64,000 bases of DNA from Crocinitomicaceae bacterium (GTDB lineage Bacteria > Bacteroidota > Bacteroidia > Flavobacteriales_D > Crocinitomicaceae), in contig JAQXBM010000098.1 in assembly GCA_029252405.1 (NCBI GenBank), positions 1 to 64,000 of the forward strand, in the 5' to 3' direction. The notes below the pieces were generated by a model, which was not told where the DNA came from, did no database searches, and saw only the letters and a list, made by a program, of their open reading frames with translations. Both the position numbers and the translations under genes were made by a program. Of this stretch, positions 28,290 to 38,614 are shown in pieces. Position 1 is the first letter of the stretch. Every line of letters starts with the position of its first letter.

Positions 28290-29509
28290 TTCTTCTTACG
28301 TTCAAATTCTACCTCACCTTTACTACCCAACTGATCAGTATTAAAAACCAAAACAGTATTCGGCAAATTTACGGTAAATTCTTCTTTCTTTTTTGGATAA
28401 AGTACGCTACTCGGGTTTACAATTGCACGTTCCGAATAATCGTTGTGCGAAGAGGTCTGACCTGCCTTGTAATAGATGATGCTCACTTTGTTGTATCCGT
28501 TATGATCCAAGTGATATCCCACGCCCTCATTCAATGGATAAATCCCCAGTTTTAGATCCTTATTTTCGATAAAATAATTCAAATTCATCTTATTGAGTTC
28601 TTTCCATTCGCCTTCTTCGTACACGTGCAAAATAAGTGCTGCACCATTATCGCTTCGTTCTGCTCCCATCATGTAAAAATTCCCGTTGATTTGGGCAAGA
28701 AGTCCTCGTTCCACAGTGTGCTTTTCCTCTAGGTAGTAGCTCCCTGTAGTTCCAAATCCGATATTCTCGATGGTCAATAAATCAGAAGGAGCTTCCAAAA
28801 AGGTTCCCGTTTTCTCTTTTCCCTTGGATGTAAATGCGCGTGTAGTCCACCCTGTCTTTTTCGTGCTGTATCCGCGAGCGGCAAAGTGAATTTCATCACC
28901 CGTAAAACCAATGTAGTTCCATTGCCCAATGTTTTCATCTTTTAGATCTGCATTTGGAATCGCTCCGAGCTCAACAGCGTAGCACAACATGTTATGATGC
29001 GTCATGAAGGTTGCAAATTCACGAACGCACTTGCCTTTTTTATCAGCATATCTGAAGTGGTGCACCAAGGCTTTATCTGTTACAACGACATTAATTAACT
29101 CCAACTTGTTGTAATCGTAACTGCCCAATTTTTTAATAGCACTTGAAATTGAAGTCGATGTTGTTTTCACATTTCCAGCAGAATTTAACTGATTGAAATA
29201 AACTTTTCCGCCATCGAGTTCAAGGTTGTCCAAAAAGTAAACGTATCGCGCATTTTCACTCGCCAAGTAATAGAATTCTTCGTTTCGAGGTCGAATCTTT
29301 TGATCCCATATGCTCTCTTCAGCATCACCAACCAAGGTCAAATTAATTTGTGGCTTCGCCATGTTCGGATCTTTACTCATGAGAATCACTCCCATCCCTT
29401 TCCACTCAATGACATCCGAGAAAGCATGATCGACCATTGGAATCGTAAACTTTTGGGAGAAGCCACTGAAAGCGATCAGTGACATTAATATTACAAGAAC
29501 TTTATTCAT
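28286..29509 (-). CDS. Secreted protein, unknown function
   Basis: MNKVLVILMSLIAFSGFSQ signal peptide; ATGA overlap with udk. Confidence 0.7.
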   Translation of the reverse strand: MNKVLVILMSLIAFSGFSQKFTIPMVDHAFSDVIEWKGMGVILMSKDPNMAKPQINLTLVGDAEESIWDQKIRPRNEEFYYLASENARYVYFLDNLELDGGKVYFNQLNSAGNVKTTSTSISSAIKKLGSYDYNKLELINVVVTDKALVHHFRYADKKGKCVREFATFMTHHNMLCYAVELGAIPNADLKDENIGQWNYIGFTGDEIHFAARGYSTKKTGWTTRAFTSKGKEKTGTFLEAPSDLLTIENIGFGTTGSYYLEEKHTVERGLLAQINGNFYMMGAERSDNGAALILHVYEEGEWKELNKMNLNYFIENKDLKLGIYPLNEGVGYHLDHNGYNKVSIIYYKAGQTSSHNDYSERAIVNPSSVLYPKKKEEFTVNLPNTVLVFNTDQLGSKGEVEFERKKK

Positions 29510-29569
29510 AATTTTTGTACTTTGTGTGCTCGTTTTGATCAACAATGATCGTGCTAAAAATAACAATCC

Positions 29570-30232
29570 ATGTTATCTAATTCAAAACTGAACCAAATTG
29601 CGCGTACGCTTTTTCTAGCGCTCGCACTGCCAACCCTTGTATTCGCGGCTTCGTCTTTCTTAGTAAAGAAGGAGAAAGAATTAAAAATTGGAAAGAAAGT
29701 TCCAGCAATGGATATTCAAATGAATGCGATTGATGACAACTCGTATTCGCTTTCAGACTTCAAAGGAGAAAACGGAACAATGGTTGTTTTTTCTTGCAAT
29801 ACGTGCCCATTTGTGGTTGGAAATGACAACTTCGACGGTTGGGAAAAACAGTACAATGATTTGTACGAGAAGGCACAAGAAGCCAACATTGGTTTCGTGC
29901 TAGTCAACTCAAACGCAGCGAAGCACGAAGGTGTCGATGCAATGGATAAAATGAAAGAACGCGCAGAAGCGCAAGAATATAAAATGAATTATTTGATGGA
30001 TGTTGATTCCAAAGTTGCCGATGCATTTGGAGCGAAAACAACACCTCATTTGTACGTTTTGGATGCTGATGGGAAATTAGTGATGAGAGGAAGCATCGAT
30101 AATTCTTGGGACAGCGACCGAGAAGAACTAGAAACGTATGCGCTTGATGCAATTAACTTTTTAACAAACGGAATCAAACTACCGAATACTACTCCAGCAC
30201 CAAGAGGGTGCAGTATTAAGAGAAATAAGTAA
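29570..30232 (+). CDS. Thioredoxin-fold/peroxiredoxin-like exported protein
   Basis: VVFSCNTCPFVVGNDNFDGWEKQYNDL...FGAKTTPHLYVLDADGKLVMRGSIDN. Confidence 0.85.
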   Translation: MLSNSKLNQIARTLFLALALPTLVFAASSFLVKKEKELKIGKKVPAMDIQMNAIDDNSYSLSDFKGENGTMVVFSCNTCPFVVGNDNFDGWEKQYNDLYEKAQEANIGFVLVNSNAAKHEGVDAMDKMKERAEAQEYKMNYLMDVDSKVADAFGAKTTPHLYVLDADGKLVMRGSIDNSWDSDREELETYALDAINFLTNGIKLPNTTPAPRGCSIKRNK

Positions 30233-30270
30233 GCCGATCGATTGAAAGGTTGATCAAGAACTATTGAATT

Positions 30271-31938
30271 ATGAAAAAAACACTACTCGTTATCTGCGCG
30301 TTCGCCGTGGCAGGATTTAGCACAATTGCACAAACAACTGATCTTGGTGGTCCAATTTCTTGGAAGTCAAATTTGCGCATGGATGAAATCGATTACGAAA
30401 CAATGCGCGGTTTTGATGAAACTGTTGTTGCTGCCGAAGACGCAATTAACGATGAGAATAAATCGCAACCTTGGAGATTTGGTTACAAATACGACACGGA
30501 TTTCTCGCTTCAAAATTCTGGAACGTGGGAAACCTTGGCTGATGGTAGTAAATTGTGGAGACTTGGAATCACATGTGATGGAGCAATTACAGTAAACTTG
30601 CTATTGGAAGATGTGAACATTCCTGCAGGAGCCTCTTTGTACCTTTTTGATCAAGATAAAACGAACAAGATTGGTGCTTACACTGTTCGAAACAACCGCG
30701 AAGATGGATTGTTGGGAACGGAATTGATCTACGGAGACAACATGATTGTGGAATACCACGAACCTGCAAATGTAGCTGGGGAAGGATCTTTTACGATTTC
30801 AAATGTGATTCACGGATACAGAACGCTAACGCACATTCAAGATGTTTTAACGAAAGCATTGAACAGTTCAGGAAACTGTAACATCGACGTGAACTGTCCA
30901 TTGGGAGATCCGTGGAAAAACCAAAGTAGATCTGTTGCGATGATCGTGGTAGGTGGCAATGGCGCTTGTACTGGTGCACTCATCAACAACACATGTAATG
31001 ATGGAACGCCATATTTCTTAACGGCGAACCACTGTTTGGGTGGAAGTACTGGAAACTGGGCATTCAGATTTAACTGGGAAGTTGCCGAAGGAGATCCAAC
31101 CTTATCATGTGCCACAACAACAAACACTGCGACGTCTTACAATTCTTCATCTGCTCATGATCAAACGGCAAACGGAGCGACGTTATTGGAAAACAGCGGA
31201 AGTTCAGATTTCGCATTGTTGGAAATTGACAACATGGATGTCAACGATGCTATCACTTGGGGTCTTTTCTATGCAGGATGGGATAACACGGATGTTCAAT
31301 CAGCAGTAACAGAAGCAATCGGTATTCACCACCCATCTGGAGATATCAAAAAGATTTGTCGCGCATTCGATACGGGAAATAACATCAGTCACTCAGTTGT
31401 AGGTGGAGCAGATGTTTGGTTCATCGACGCTTGGGATGACGGTGTTACGGAGCCTGGGTCATCAGGGTCACCATTGTTTGATCAAGAAGGAAGAATCATT
31501 GGACAATTGTACGGAGGAGCTGCTGCTTGTAGCGGAACGAATAACAATGGACAGTACGATTTCTACGGTCGTTTTGGAACATCTTGGGATCTTGGAGCAC
31601 AAGAAATTTTATCTCCAGCTTCATGTGGGCCAGAGCAAACAACAGACAACGGATACGATCCAAATCCAGCAACAAACTCGATCGAAGAATTGACTTCGAA
31701 CTTGTTTACAGTGAGTCCAAACCCAAGTGCTGGTTTGTTCACCATTCAATTAGAAGACTTAACAGACGATGCAGTTATCACAGTATTGGACATGACCGGA
31801 CGCGTTCTTTTAACAGAAAACGCAACGTACGGAATCACGTCTTTACTTGATTTAACATCTTCTGCAAATGGAACGTACATCGTTCGATTAACTTCGAGCA
31901 TTGGTTCTGAAATGAAAACAATCGTAATTAATAAATAA
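30271..31938 (+). CDS. Lysyl-endopeptidase-like trypsin-fold serine protease with T9SS C-terminal domain
   Basis: SVAMIVVGGNGACTGALINNTCNDGTPYFLTANHCLGG; DFALLEID; EPGSSGSPLFDQEGRIIGQLYGG; C-terminal VSPNPSAGLFTIQLE. Confidence 0.88.
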   Translation: MKKTLLVICAFAVAGFSTIAQTTDLGGPISWKSNLRMDEIDYETMRGFDETVVAAEDAINDENKSQPWRFGYKYDTDFSLQNSGTWETLADGSKLWRLGITCDGAITVNLLLEDVNIPAGASLYLFDQDKTNKIGAYTVRNNREDGLLGTELIYGDNMIVEYHEPANVAGEGSFTISNVIHGYRTLTHIQDVLTKALNSSGNCNIDVNCPLGDPWKNQSRSVAMIVVGGNGACTGALINNTCNDGTPYFLTANHCLGGSTGNWAFRFNWEVAEGDPTLSCATTTNTATSYNSSSAHDQTANGATLLENSGSSDFALLEIDNMDVNDAITWGLFYAGWDNTDVQSAVTEAIGIHHPSGDIKKICRAFDTGNNISHSVVGGADVWFIDAWDDGVTEPGSSGSPLFDQEGRIIGQLYGGAAACSGTNNNGQYDFYGRFGTSWDLGAQEILSPASCGPEQTTDNGYDPNPATNSIEELTSNLFTVSPNPSAGLFTIQLEDLTDDAVITVLDMTGRVLLTENATYGITSLLDLTSSANGTYIVRLTSSIGSEMKTIVINK

Positions 31939-31991
31939 GAACTGCTCGCCTTGAGCATATCAAGGTAGAATTACTCAATTAAACTAGAACT

Positions 31992-34862
31992 ATGAAAAAA
32001 CAACTGCTCTGCTTAGGAGTCTTCGCCCTATTCTCCGTGGCGGCTTCTGCGCAAATTACGGACATGGGTGGACCTGTGTCTGCAAAAGGAAAATCGGTAA
32101 CGGCCGTCAATATTCCAAGGATAACCATGCCTGGATTTGATTTGGCTCAAATTCAAGCCGAAGATGTAATCAACGATGCAGCGAAGGATGCTCCGTGGCG
32201 TTTTGGGTACAAGTATGAAACCAACATCACTGCGAAAAATAGCGGTATTTGGACGGACCTTCCAGGTGGGAATCGTGTTTGGCGAACGGAAATCGTAGCC
32301 AACGGAGCGCTTACAATTAACTTGACGTTAAAGGACATGAACTTCCCAGAGGGAGCGCATCTTTACCTATATGATGCGGCACGAACGCACACGATTGGAG
32401 CATACACGTCTCGAAACAATAACGCAAGCGGTGAACTAGGAACTGATTTGGTTTATGGTGATCATATTGTGGTAGAATACTTCGAACCAGCAGCCGTTCG
32501 CGGTCAAGGTACCTTTACAATTAATGGTGTAACTCACGGATACCGTAGCTTGAATTTGGTTCAAAAGAATCTTGCAAAAGCATTGAACAGTTCAGGAGCC
32601 TGTAACATAGACGCTCGTTGTCCGCTCGATCCTTATGTGGGAGGAATAAGTGCTTGGGATGATCAAATTCGTTCTGTTGCAATGATCGTTGTAAATGGAA
32701 GTGGAATTTGTACTGGAGCATTGATCAACAATTCTTGTAACGATGGAACGCCTTATTTCTTAACGGCGAATCACTGTCTTGGTGGAGGAACATCCAACTG
32801 GTTGTTCAGATTCAACTGGGATGTGCCTGAAGGAAATCCAGGAATGTCTTGTGCTACTACAGCCAATACTCCAACCTCATTCAACAACCCTTCTAATTAC
32901 GATCAAACGACAGTAAATGGAGCGACTGTTTTGGTGAGTGGAGGTCAAGCTGATCACGCACTACTTTTATTAGACAACATGACTGTTGGAGATGCAACTA
33001 GCTGGGGATTATTCTATGCAGGTTGGGACAATTCTGATGTTCAGAATGCGGTAACTGAAGTAACGGGAATTCACCACCCTGCTGGTGACATTAAGAAAAT
33101 TTGCCGTGCAGATGATAATGGAAATGGAATCTTCCATGCTAACAATGCGGGAGCTGCAACATGGGAGATTGATTCGTGGGAAGACGGAGTAACAGAACCA
33201 GGTTCGTCAGGATCTCCATTATTCGATCAAAATGGTCGCATTATCGGACAATTATACGGAGGTGCTGCGGCATGTTCAGGAACAGTAAACAATGGACTGT
33301 TAGATTACTACGGACGTCTTGGAGTCTCTTGGGGACTTGGAGTTGGAACTTACCTTGATCCTGCTTCTTGTGGAGGATCAAATACCGTAAACGACGGATG
33401 GGATCCAAACGCAGCGACAACTAGTGACGATGCAAGCATTCAAGGAATTACTTCTCCGGAGGCACAACTTTGTGGCGCTACTTTCGATCCAGTAGTGACG
33501 TTGAGAAACGCTGGAGCGAATGCATTGACTTCAGTTACGATTCTTTACAATATTGATGGTGGAGCAAACTCAACCTTCAACTGGACAGGAAACTTGGCGT
33601 CAAATGCAAGTGCAGCGGTTACGTTACCAACACAATCAACGACTGCTGGAGCACACATTTTCAACGCAAGTACAAGCAATCCAAACGGAACAACAGATAC
33701 GAACCCAGCTAACGATGCTTCTTTGGCAAACTTCAACGTTACAATTGGAGGTCTAGCGGCAACGTTAACAATCGAAACAGATTGTTGGGGATATGAAACA
33801 TACTGGGAAATCGTAAATGATGGAACAACAACGGTAGTCGCATCAGGTGGAAACACAACAGGTATTCCTCCAGGTGGTGCACAAGGCGCAGCGCCAGGTG
33901 ATCCAGGATCGTATGGTAATGAAATTACCATTAACGAAAACCTATGTTTGGCGGCAGGATGTTACGACTTGATCATGTATGATGATTGGGGTGACGGAAT
34001 GGACGGTACTGCTTCTGGATGTGCGATCGACGGAGATTGGTCAGTGACAGATGGTTCAGGAACTGTGTTAGCTCAAATGACAACAATTTCTTACTCATCT
34101 AATACAAGCAACTTCTGTTTGACTTCACCATGTACATCAACATTCTCGTACACAACGGTTGAGCCGACATGTGCTGAGAATAGTGATGGATCTATTACTG
34201 TTTCGTTTGTGACTGGTAACTCATCTGGTGCGACGTACGATATTGGTAGCGGACCTCAAGGAAGTGGAACGTTTACAGGACTTTCAACTGGAAATTACAC
34301 AGTGAACGTGATAGATGGAAGCGCATGTCTTACATCCGTACCAGCTGTCTTAACTGGACCAGCACCTCTTACTTCATCAACAACTAACGTTACAGATGAA
34401 ACGAACGGTGGCGACGGTGCAATCGATATCACTGTAGCTGGAGGAACTCCAAACTATACTTTCGCTTGGACGGGTCCAAATGGATTTACTGCCTCAACGG
34501 AAGACATTACAAACTTGGAAGATGGAACGTACTCAGTAACTATTACTGATGACAACGGATGTGTAACGACAATTAATGACATCACTGTTGAGCCATCAGC
34601 AGGTCTCGATGAAATCGAAGAGTCGCTATTTGTTGTTTATCCAAATCCAACGAATGGAATAGTGAACATTGTATTGAATAACCCTGCAAATGATGTACGT
34701 TCAATTCAAGTAACAGACGTTACAGGAAGAATTGTTTACGATTCAAATCTTGAAGGGCTTTCTTTCAACATTGATTTATCAACTGCCGCAGATGGAACTT
34801 ATTTCCTGAACGTAGCAACGGATAACAAACGCACAACTCAACCAATCGTATTGAAAAAATAG
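31992..34862 (+). CDS. Lysyl-endopeptidase-like serine protease with extended C-terminal modules and T9SS domain (tandem paralog)
   Basis: GALINNSCNDGTPYFLTANHCLGGG; DHALLLLDN; EPGSSGSPLFDQNGRIIGQLYGG; SprB-like repeat; C-terminal VYPNPTNGIVNIVLN. Confidence 0.88.
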   Translation: MKKQLLCLGVFALFSVAASAQITDMGGPVSAKGKSVTAVNIPRITMPGFDLAQIQAEDVINDAAKDAPWRFGYKYETNITAKNSGIWTDLPGGNRVWRTEIVANGALTINLTLKDMNFPEGAHLYLYDAARTHTIGAYTSRNNNASGELGTDLVYGDHIVVEYFEPAAVRGQGTFTINGVTHGYRSLNLVQKNLAKALNSSGACNIDARCPLDPYVGGISAWDDQIRSVAMIVVNGSGICTGALINNSCNDGTPYFLTANHCLGGGTSNWLFRFNWDVPEGNPGMSCATTANTPTSFNNPSNYDQTTVNGATVLVSGGQADHALLLLDNMTVGDATSWGLFYAGWDNSDVQNAVTEVTGIHHPAGDIKKICRADDNGNGIFHANNAGAATWEIDSWEDGVTEPGSSGSPLFDQNGRIIGQLYGGAAACSGTVNNGLLDYYGRLGVSWGLGVGTYLDPASCGGSNTVNDGWDPNAATTSDDASIQGITSPEAQLCGATFDPVVTLRNAGANALTSVTILYNIDGGANSTFNWTGNLASNASAAVTLPTQSTTAGAHIFNASTSNPNGTTDTNPANDASLANFNVTIGGLAATLTIETDCWGYETYWEIVNDGTTTVVASGGNTTGIPPGGAQGAAPGDPGSYGNEITINENLCLAAGCYDLIMYDDWGDGMDGTASGCAIDGDWSVTDGSGTVLAQMTTISYSSNTSNFCLTSPCTSTFSYTTVEPTCAENSDGSITVSFVTGNSSGATYDIGSGPQGSGTFTGLSTGNYTVNVIDGSACLTSVPAVLTGPAPLTSSTTNVTDETNGGDGAIDITVAGGTPNYTFAWTGPNGFTASTEDITNLEDGTYSVTITDDNGCVTTINDITVEPSAGLDEIEESLFVVYPNPTNGIVNIVLNNPANDVRSIQVTDVTGRIVYDSNLEGLSFNIDLSTAADGTYFLNVATDNKRTTQPIVLKK

Positions 34863-34881
34863 ATCGGTAGAAATAACTGAA

Positions 34882-34932
34882 AACCCTGACATTCGTCCCG
34901 ATAGCTATCGGGATTGTCAGGGTTTTTTTATT
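34882..34932 (+). terminator. Nested hairpin terminator
   Basis: AACCCTGACA...TGTCAGGGTT TTTTT enclosing perfect palindrome TCCCGATAGCTATCGGGA (34896-34913). Confidence 0.88.
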
Positions 34933-35044
34933 TAGAATCATTTTAAATACCCTGTTTCTGGTATTGTGAGAACTAAGCTCATCTTGTTTCTTTGCAGAAA
35001 GCTTTTAACCTAGCTGATGCGCAGCAGCTGTTAAGAAACAAATT

Positions 35045-36184
35045 ATGAAAACATTAATAATCTCTTCTTTATTATTAGTCACAGTAGTGACTATCTCCAG
35101 CTGCAAAAAGGGGTGTACGGACCCAACAGCGATCAATTACGACGAAAAAGCCAAAAAAGACGACAATACCTGTCAGTTCGAAGAAAGCTATACGGTTCCA
35201 ACGACGTATTCTTTCATGGACGCATCAGGAAACTCTACGGTGAGTTATTCTGGACAAACAGAACGCTTGGATCAGTTGAGCGAAATGGTTGTTTTGATGA
35301 AAACAGGAACAAGCACAGTTCTTGACGCTCAAGTTTTGAAAGACATGTTCTCCAATGAAAACGGAAACGGAAATGGGAACTTCTCTTTTACATCAACAAA
35401 GCAATTGAAAAATAAGTGTTTCACAGTTGATCAAGGATTATTTGAAACTTTCATGGATGCCTTGGCAATAGCCAGTGTTGACAATGCTAATACTGCCTCG
35501 GATGGTGTGGCAGGAACATTGTCTTCAGGATCATCGACATATCTATTCGATGAAAATGGAGTAGAGCATGTTCAGGTAATCGAAAAAGGTTTGATGGGTG
35601 CAGTATTCTTGAATCAAGCGTTAAACGTTTATTTCGGAAGTGGTAAAATGGATGTGGATAACACTACAGCGGTTGATGTAGCAGCTGGAGATTATTACAC
35701 AGCAATGGAACATCATTTCGATGAAGCTTTCGGATACTTTGGAGTCGACACGGATTTTCCATCAACTGTTCCGGATCGATTCTGGGGGAAATACTGCAAC
35801 AATCAAGACGCTTTGCTCAATTCAAATGCGGACATGATGAATTGCTTCTTGAGAGGAAGAGCGGCCATTTCAGCAAACGAATTGACGGATCGCGATCAAA
35901 CGATTCTTGCGCTTAGAAAAGAGTGGGAGGAAATTTCAGCCTACCAAGCCATCGACTATATTGACGGTGCAATTGCGAATTTCGGAACAGATGACGCAAA
36001 ATTCTTGCACGAGCTTTCTGAAGCGTATGCATTTGCTTGGAACCTTCGTTACGCACCAGTTGAAACGAGAAGAATGGATCCAACGGAACACGCTGCTTTG
36101 ATGGCGCAATTTCCAACGAACTTTTGGTCAATCACACTTGTCGATTTGAATAACATCAAAAACACAATCAACGCAATCTATTAG
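35045..36184 (+). CDS. DUF4856-like lipoprotein
   Basis: Lipobox ISSC; YTVPTTYSFMDASGNSTVSYSGQTERLDQLSEMVVLMKTG; first gene of imelysin operon. Confidence 0.8.
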   Translation: MKTLIISSLLLVTVVTISSCKKGCTDPTAINYDEKAKKDDNTCQFEESYTVPTTYSFMDASGNSTVSYSGQTERLDQLSEMVVLMKTGTSTVLDAQVLKDMFSNENGNGNGNFSFTSTKQLKNKCFTVDQGLFETFMDALAIASVDNANTASDGVAGTLSSGSSTYLFDENGVEHVQVIEKGLMGAVFLNQALNVYFGSGKMDVDNTTAVDVAAGDYYTAMEHHFDEAFGYFGVDTDFPSTVPDRFWGKYCNNQDALLNSNADMMNCFLRGRAAISANELTDRDQTILALRKEWEEISAYQAIDYIDGAIANFGTDDAKFLHELSEAYAFAWNLRYAPVETRRMDPTEHAALMAQFPTNFWSITLVDLNNIKNTINAIY

Positions 36185-36186
36185 TT

Positions 36187-37257
36187 ATGAATAGAATTCA
36201 ACGAATTTCCATCTTACTTGTCCTCGCAGTGGTTTCTATGGCATCTAGCTGTAATAAACCAGAAGAAACTCCAGAGTTCGACAAAGCAAGCCTACTTGTC
36301 AATTTTTCAGACAACCTGATCGCTCCTTCGCTATCCATGTTAAAAATGGCAGTTGATCAAATGGAGGCGGATTTCGTTGAATTTCAATCGAACCCAACAC
36401 AAGCAAACCTTGACGTTCTCAGAAACTCGTGGAAAGAGGCTTACTTGACATGGCAGACAGTAAAACCGTTTGATTTTGGTCCAATCAGAGATTACGGATT
36501 TAAGGCGGCAACAGGAACTTATCCTTCAGATACAGCGAAAATTGAATCGAATATAGCTGTGGGAAGTTACACCTTAGGTTCCGCTTCAAACATTGATGCA
36601 ATTGGATTACACTCGCTTGATTTTCTATTGCACAGAGCAGACGCCCTATCTTACTTCACAGGGGATGCAAACTACATGACTTATACGAGTGATGTAATTG
36701 CGAAATTGAAATCAGAGACGGATGCAGTAACGAGCGCCTGGGCGGCGTATGCTCCAACCTTCAAAGAATCAACAGGAACGGAAACAACTTCAGGATTTTC
36801 TCAATTGGTGAACGAATTCAACCGCGATTACGAGTTGGTGAAGGTGGCGAAATTGGGAATTCCAATCGGAAAGCAAAGCTTGGGCATTCAGATGCCAGAA
36901 TACCTCGAAGCACGAAACAGTGGAATCGCTTTAGATTTGCTTCGCCAAAATGTGTTGGCACTCGAACAGTACTACAAAGGGAATTCATTTTCTACCGGCC
37001 AATCTGGAGTTGGCTTCGACGATTACCTTCTTCATCTTGAGCGATCAGCGCTTGATGGAACAATTGCGGACAATTTCAGTGCAATTCTCGCGAAAGTTGA
37101 TTCCTTTTCAGGAACGATGGAAAATGAAATGAACTCGAATCCGCAAGGGTTAGACGAATTATATACCCTCATGCAAGGTCAAGTGGTCTCGCTGAAAACG
37201 GATATGACATCTGCTTTCGGCGTGTTGATTACGTATCAAGACAACGACGGTGACTAA
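36187..37257 (+). CDS. Imelysin family lipoprotein
   Basis: Lipobox ASSC; YLTWQTVKPFDFGPIRDYGF...IDAIGLHSLDFLLHR (GxHxxE-like region altered to GLHSLD). Confidence 0.82.
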   Translation: MNRIQRISILLVLAVVSMASSCNKPEETPEFDKASLLVNFSDNLIAPSLSMLKMAVDQMEADFVEFQSNPTQANLDVLRNSWKEAYLTWQTVKPFDFGPIRDYGFKAATGTYPSDTAKIESNIAVGSYTLGSASNIDAIGLHSLDFLLHRADALSYFTGDANYMTYTSDVIAKLKSETDAVTSAWAAYAPTFKESTGTETTSGFSQLVNEFNRDYELVKVAKLGIPIGKQSLGIQMPEYLEARNSGIALDLLRQNVLALEQYYKGNSFSTGQSGVGFDDYLLHLERSALDGTIADNFSAILAKVDSFSGTMENEMNSNPQGLDELYTLMQGQVVSLKTDMTSAFGVLITYQDNDGD

Positions 37258-38614
37258 ATCGAGATTCCAAACATATTTTGATCCTTTCAAGGAAGTTTCT
37301 AATGCTCCGTTAATTGTATTCCGTATAATTTTTGGAGCATTAATGCTTTTCGGGATTTCTCGTTTTCTCATCAACGGTTGGGTCGAGCAGCTCTACATTG
37401 AACCAACGCATTATTTCACATATCTAGGATTTGATTGGGTTCGGCCATTAGATGGAAATTTGATGTACGCCCCTTTTATTTTGATGATCATTGCATCGAT
37501 TTCGATCATGCTTGGGATGTTTTACCGCTGGGGAACGGTCATTTTCTTTATCTGCTTTACCTACATTGAGCTGCTCGACAAATCCAATTACTTAAATCAC
37601 TATTACTTTGTAAGCCTCGTAAGTTTTTTAATGATTTGGGTTCCAGCAAATGCTCGGTTTTCAATAGATGTACTGCTCATGCCCTCCATCAAACGCTCTA
37701 CGATGAGGCAATGGCATTCAGGGATTATTAAGTTCCAATTGTCGGTTGTTTACATTTTCGCAGGTATTGCCAAAGTCAATTCTGATTGGTTATTCGAAGC
37801 GCAACCCCTCAAAACATGGCTTCAAGCACATCATCAAATTCCAGTAGTTGGAGGATACCTTCAGCAAGATTGGGCGGCGTATCTCTTCAGTTGGTCAGGC
37901 TGTATTTACGATTTGTTCATTGTGTTTTTCCTTTTGAGTGCACGTTTTCGTCCTTTTGCCTACTTCTTCGTGGTGTTTTTCCATCTCGTAACGTGGTATT
38001 TATTCCCAATTGGCGTGTTCCCTTGGGTGATGATTTTCTCAACATTGATTTTCTTTTCAGACCATTTTCACGAAGGAATCCTCAATCGACTGGGAGCTGT
38101 TAACTCAAGAAAAAAGAAGACACCGCTTCCTAGACCGCGAAAGTTTGTGCGAACAGCCCTACTAGTCTACGTTGTGATTCAATTGCTAGTTCCCATGCGC
38201 TTTCTGCTATACAAAGGCGATTTATTTTGGAATGAAGAAGGATTCCAATTTTCGTGGCGCGTGATGCTCATGCACAAGGAAGGACATGCAACATTTTATC
38301 TGGTAGACAAAAAAACGGGGCGTGAATCAGAAATTCAAAACTCCGATTTTCTTACACCTACACAGGAAGACCAGATGGCAACTCAACCCGATATGATTTT
38401 GCAATACGCCGACATATTGAGGGAGCATTATGATGGGCAAATCCTGGAATTCGGAGATTACAAATTCCCGATTGACGACCCTGAGATTCGTGCTGAAATT
38501 TACGTGAGTTTGAATGGAAGACCCTCACAATTGTTTGTTGACAAGAAGCACGATTTAACAAAATTACCCTACAACTTGGCTCACCGAGAATGGATAGAGA
38601 CACTTAAAGAATGA
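37250..38614 (+). CDS. HTTM-domain / vitamin K-dependent gamma-carboxylase-like membrane protein
   Basis: Multiple TMs; RQWHSGIIKFQLSVVYIFAGIAKVNSDWLFEAQPLKTWL; overlaps both neighbours. Confidence 0.85.
   Translation: MTKSRFQTYFDPFKEVSNAPLIVFRIIFGALMLFGISRFLINGWVEQLYIEPTHYFTYLGFDWVRPLDGNLMYAPFILMIIASISIMLGMFYRWGTVIFFICFTYIELLDKSNYLNHYYFVSLVSFLMIWVPANARFSIDVLLMPSIKRSTMRQWHSGIIKFQLSVVYIFAGIAKVNSDWLFEAQPLKTWLQAHHQIPVVGGYLQQDWAAYLFSWSGCIYDLFIVFFLLSARFRPFAYFFVVFFHLVTWYLFPIGVFPWVMIFSTLIFFSDHFHEGILNRLGAVNSRKKKTPLPRPRKFVRTALLVYVVIQLLVPMRFLLYKGDLFWNEEGFQFSWRVMLMHKEGHATFYLVDKKTGRESEIQNSDFLTPTQEDQMATQPDMILQYADILREHYDGQILEFGDYKFPIDDPEIRAEIYVSLNGRPSQLFVDKKHDLTKLPYNLAHREWIETLKE

Noticed and set aside
28169-28555. 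128-aa plus-strand ORF spanning udk and its upstream gene
   Set aside because: Antisense to two overlapping supported genes; no RBS or family motif.
33545-33931. 128-aa minus-strand ORF with Pro-rich start inside the second protease gene
   Set aside because: Antisense of Gly/Thr/Asn-rich coding; no independent support.
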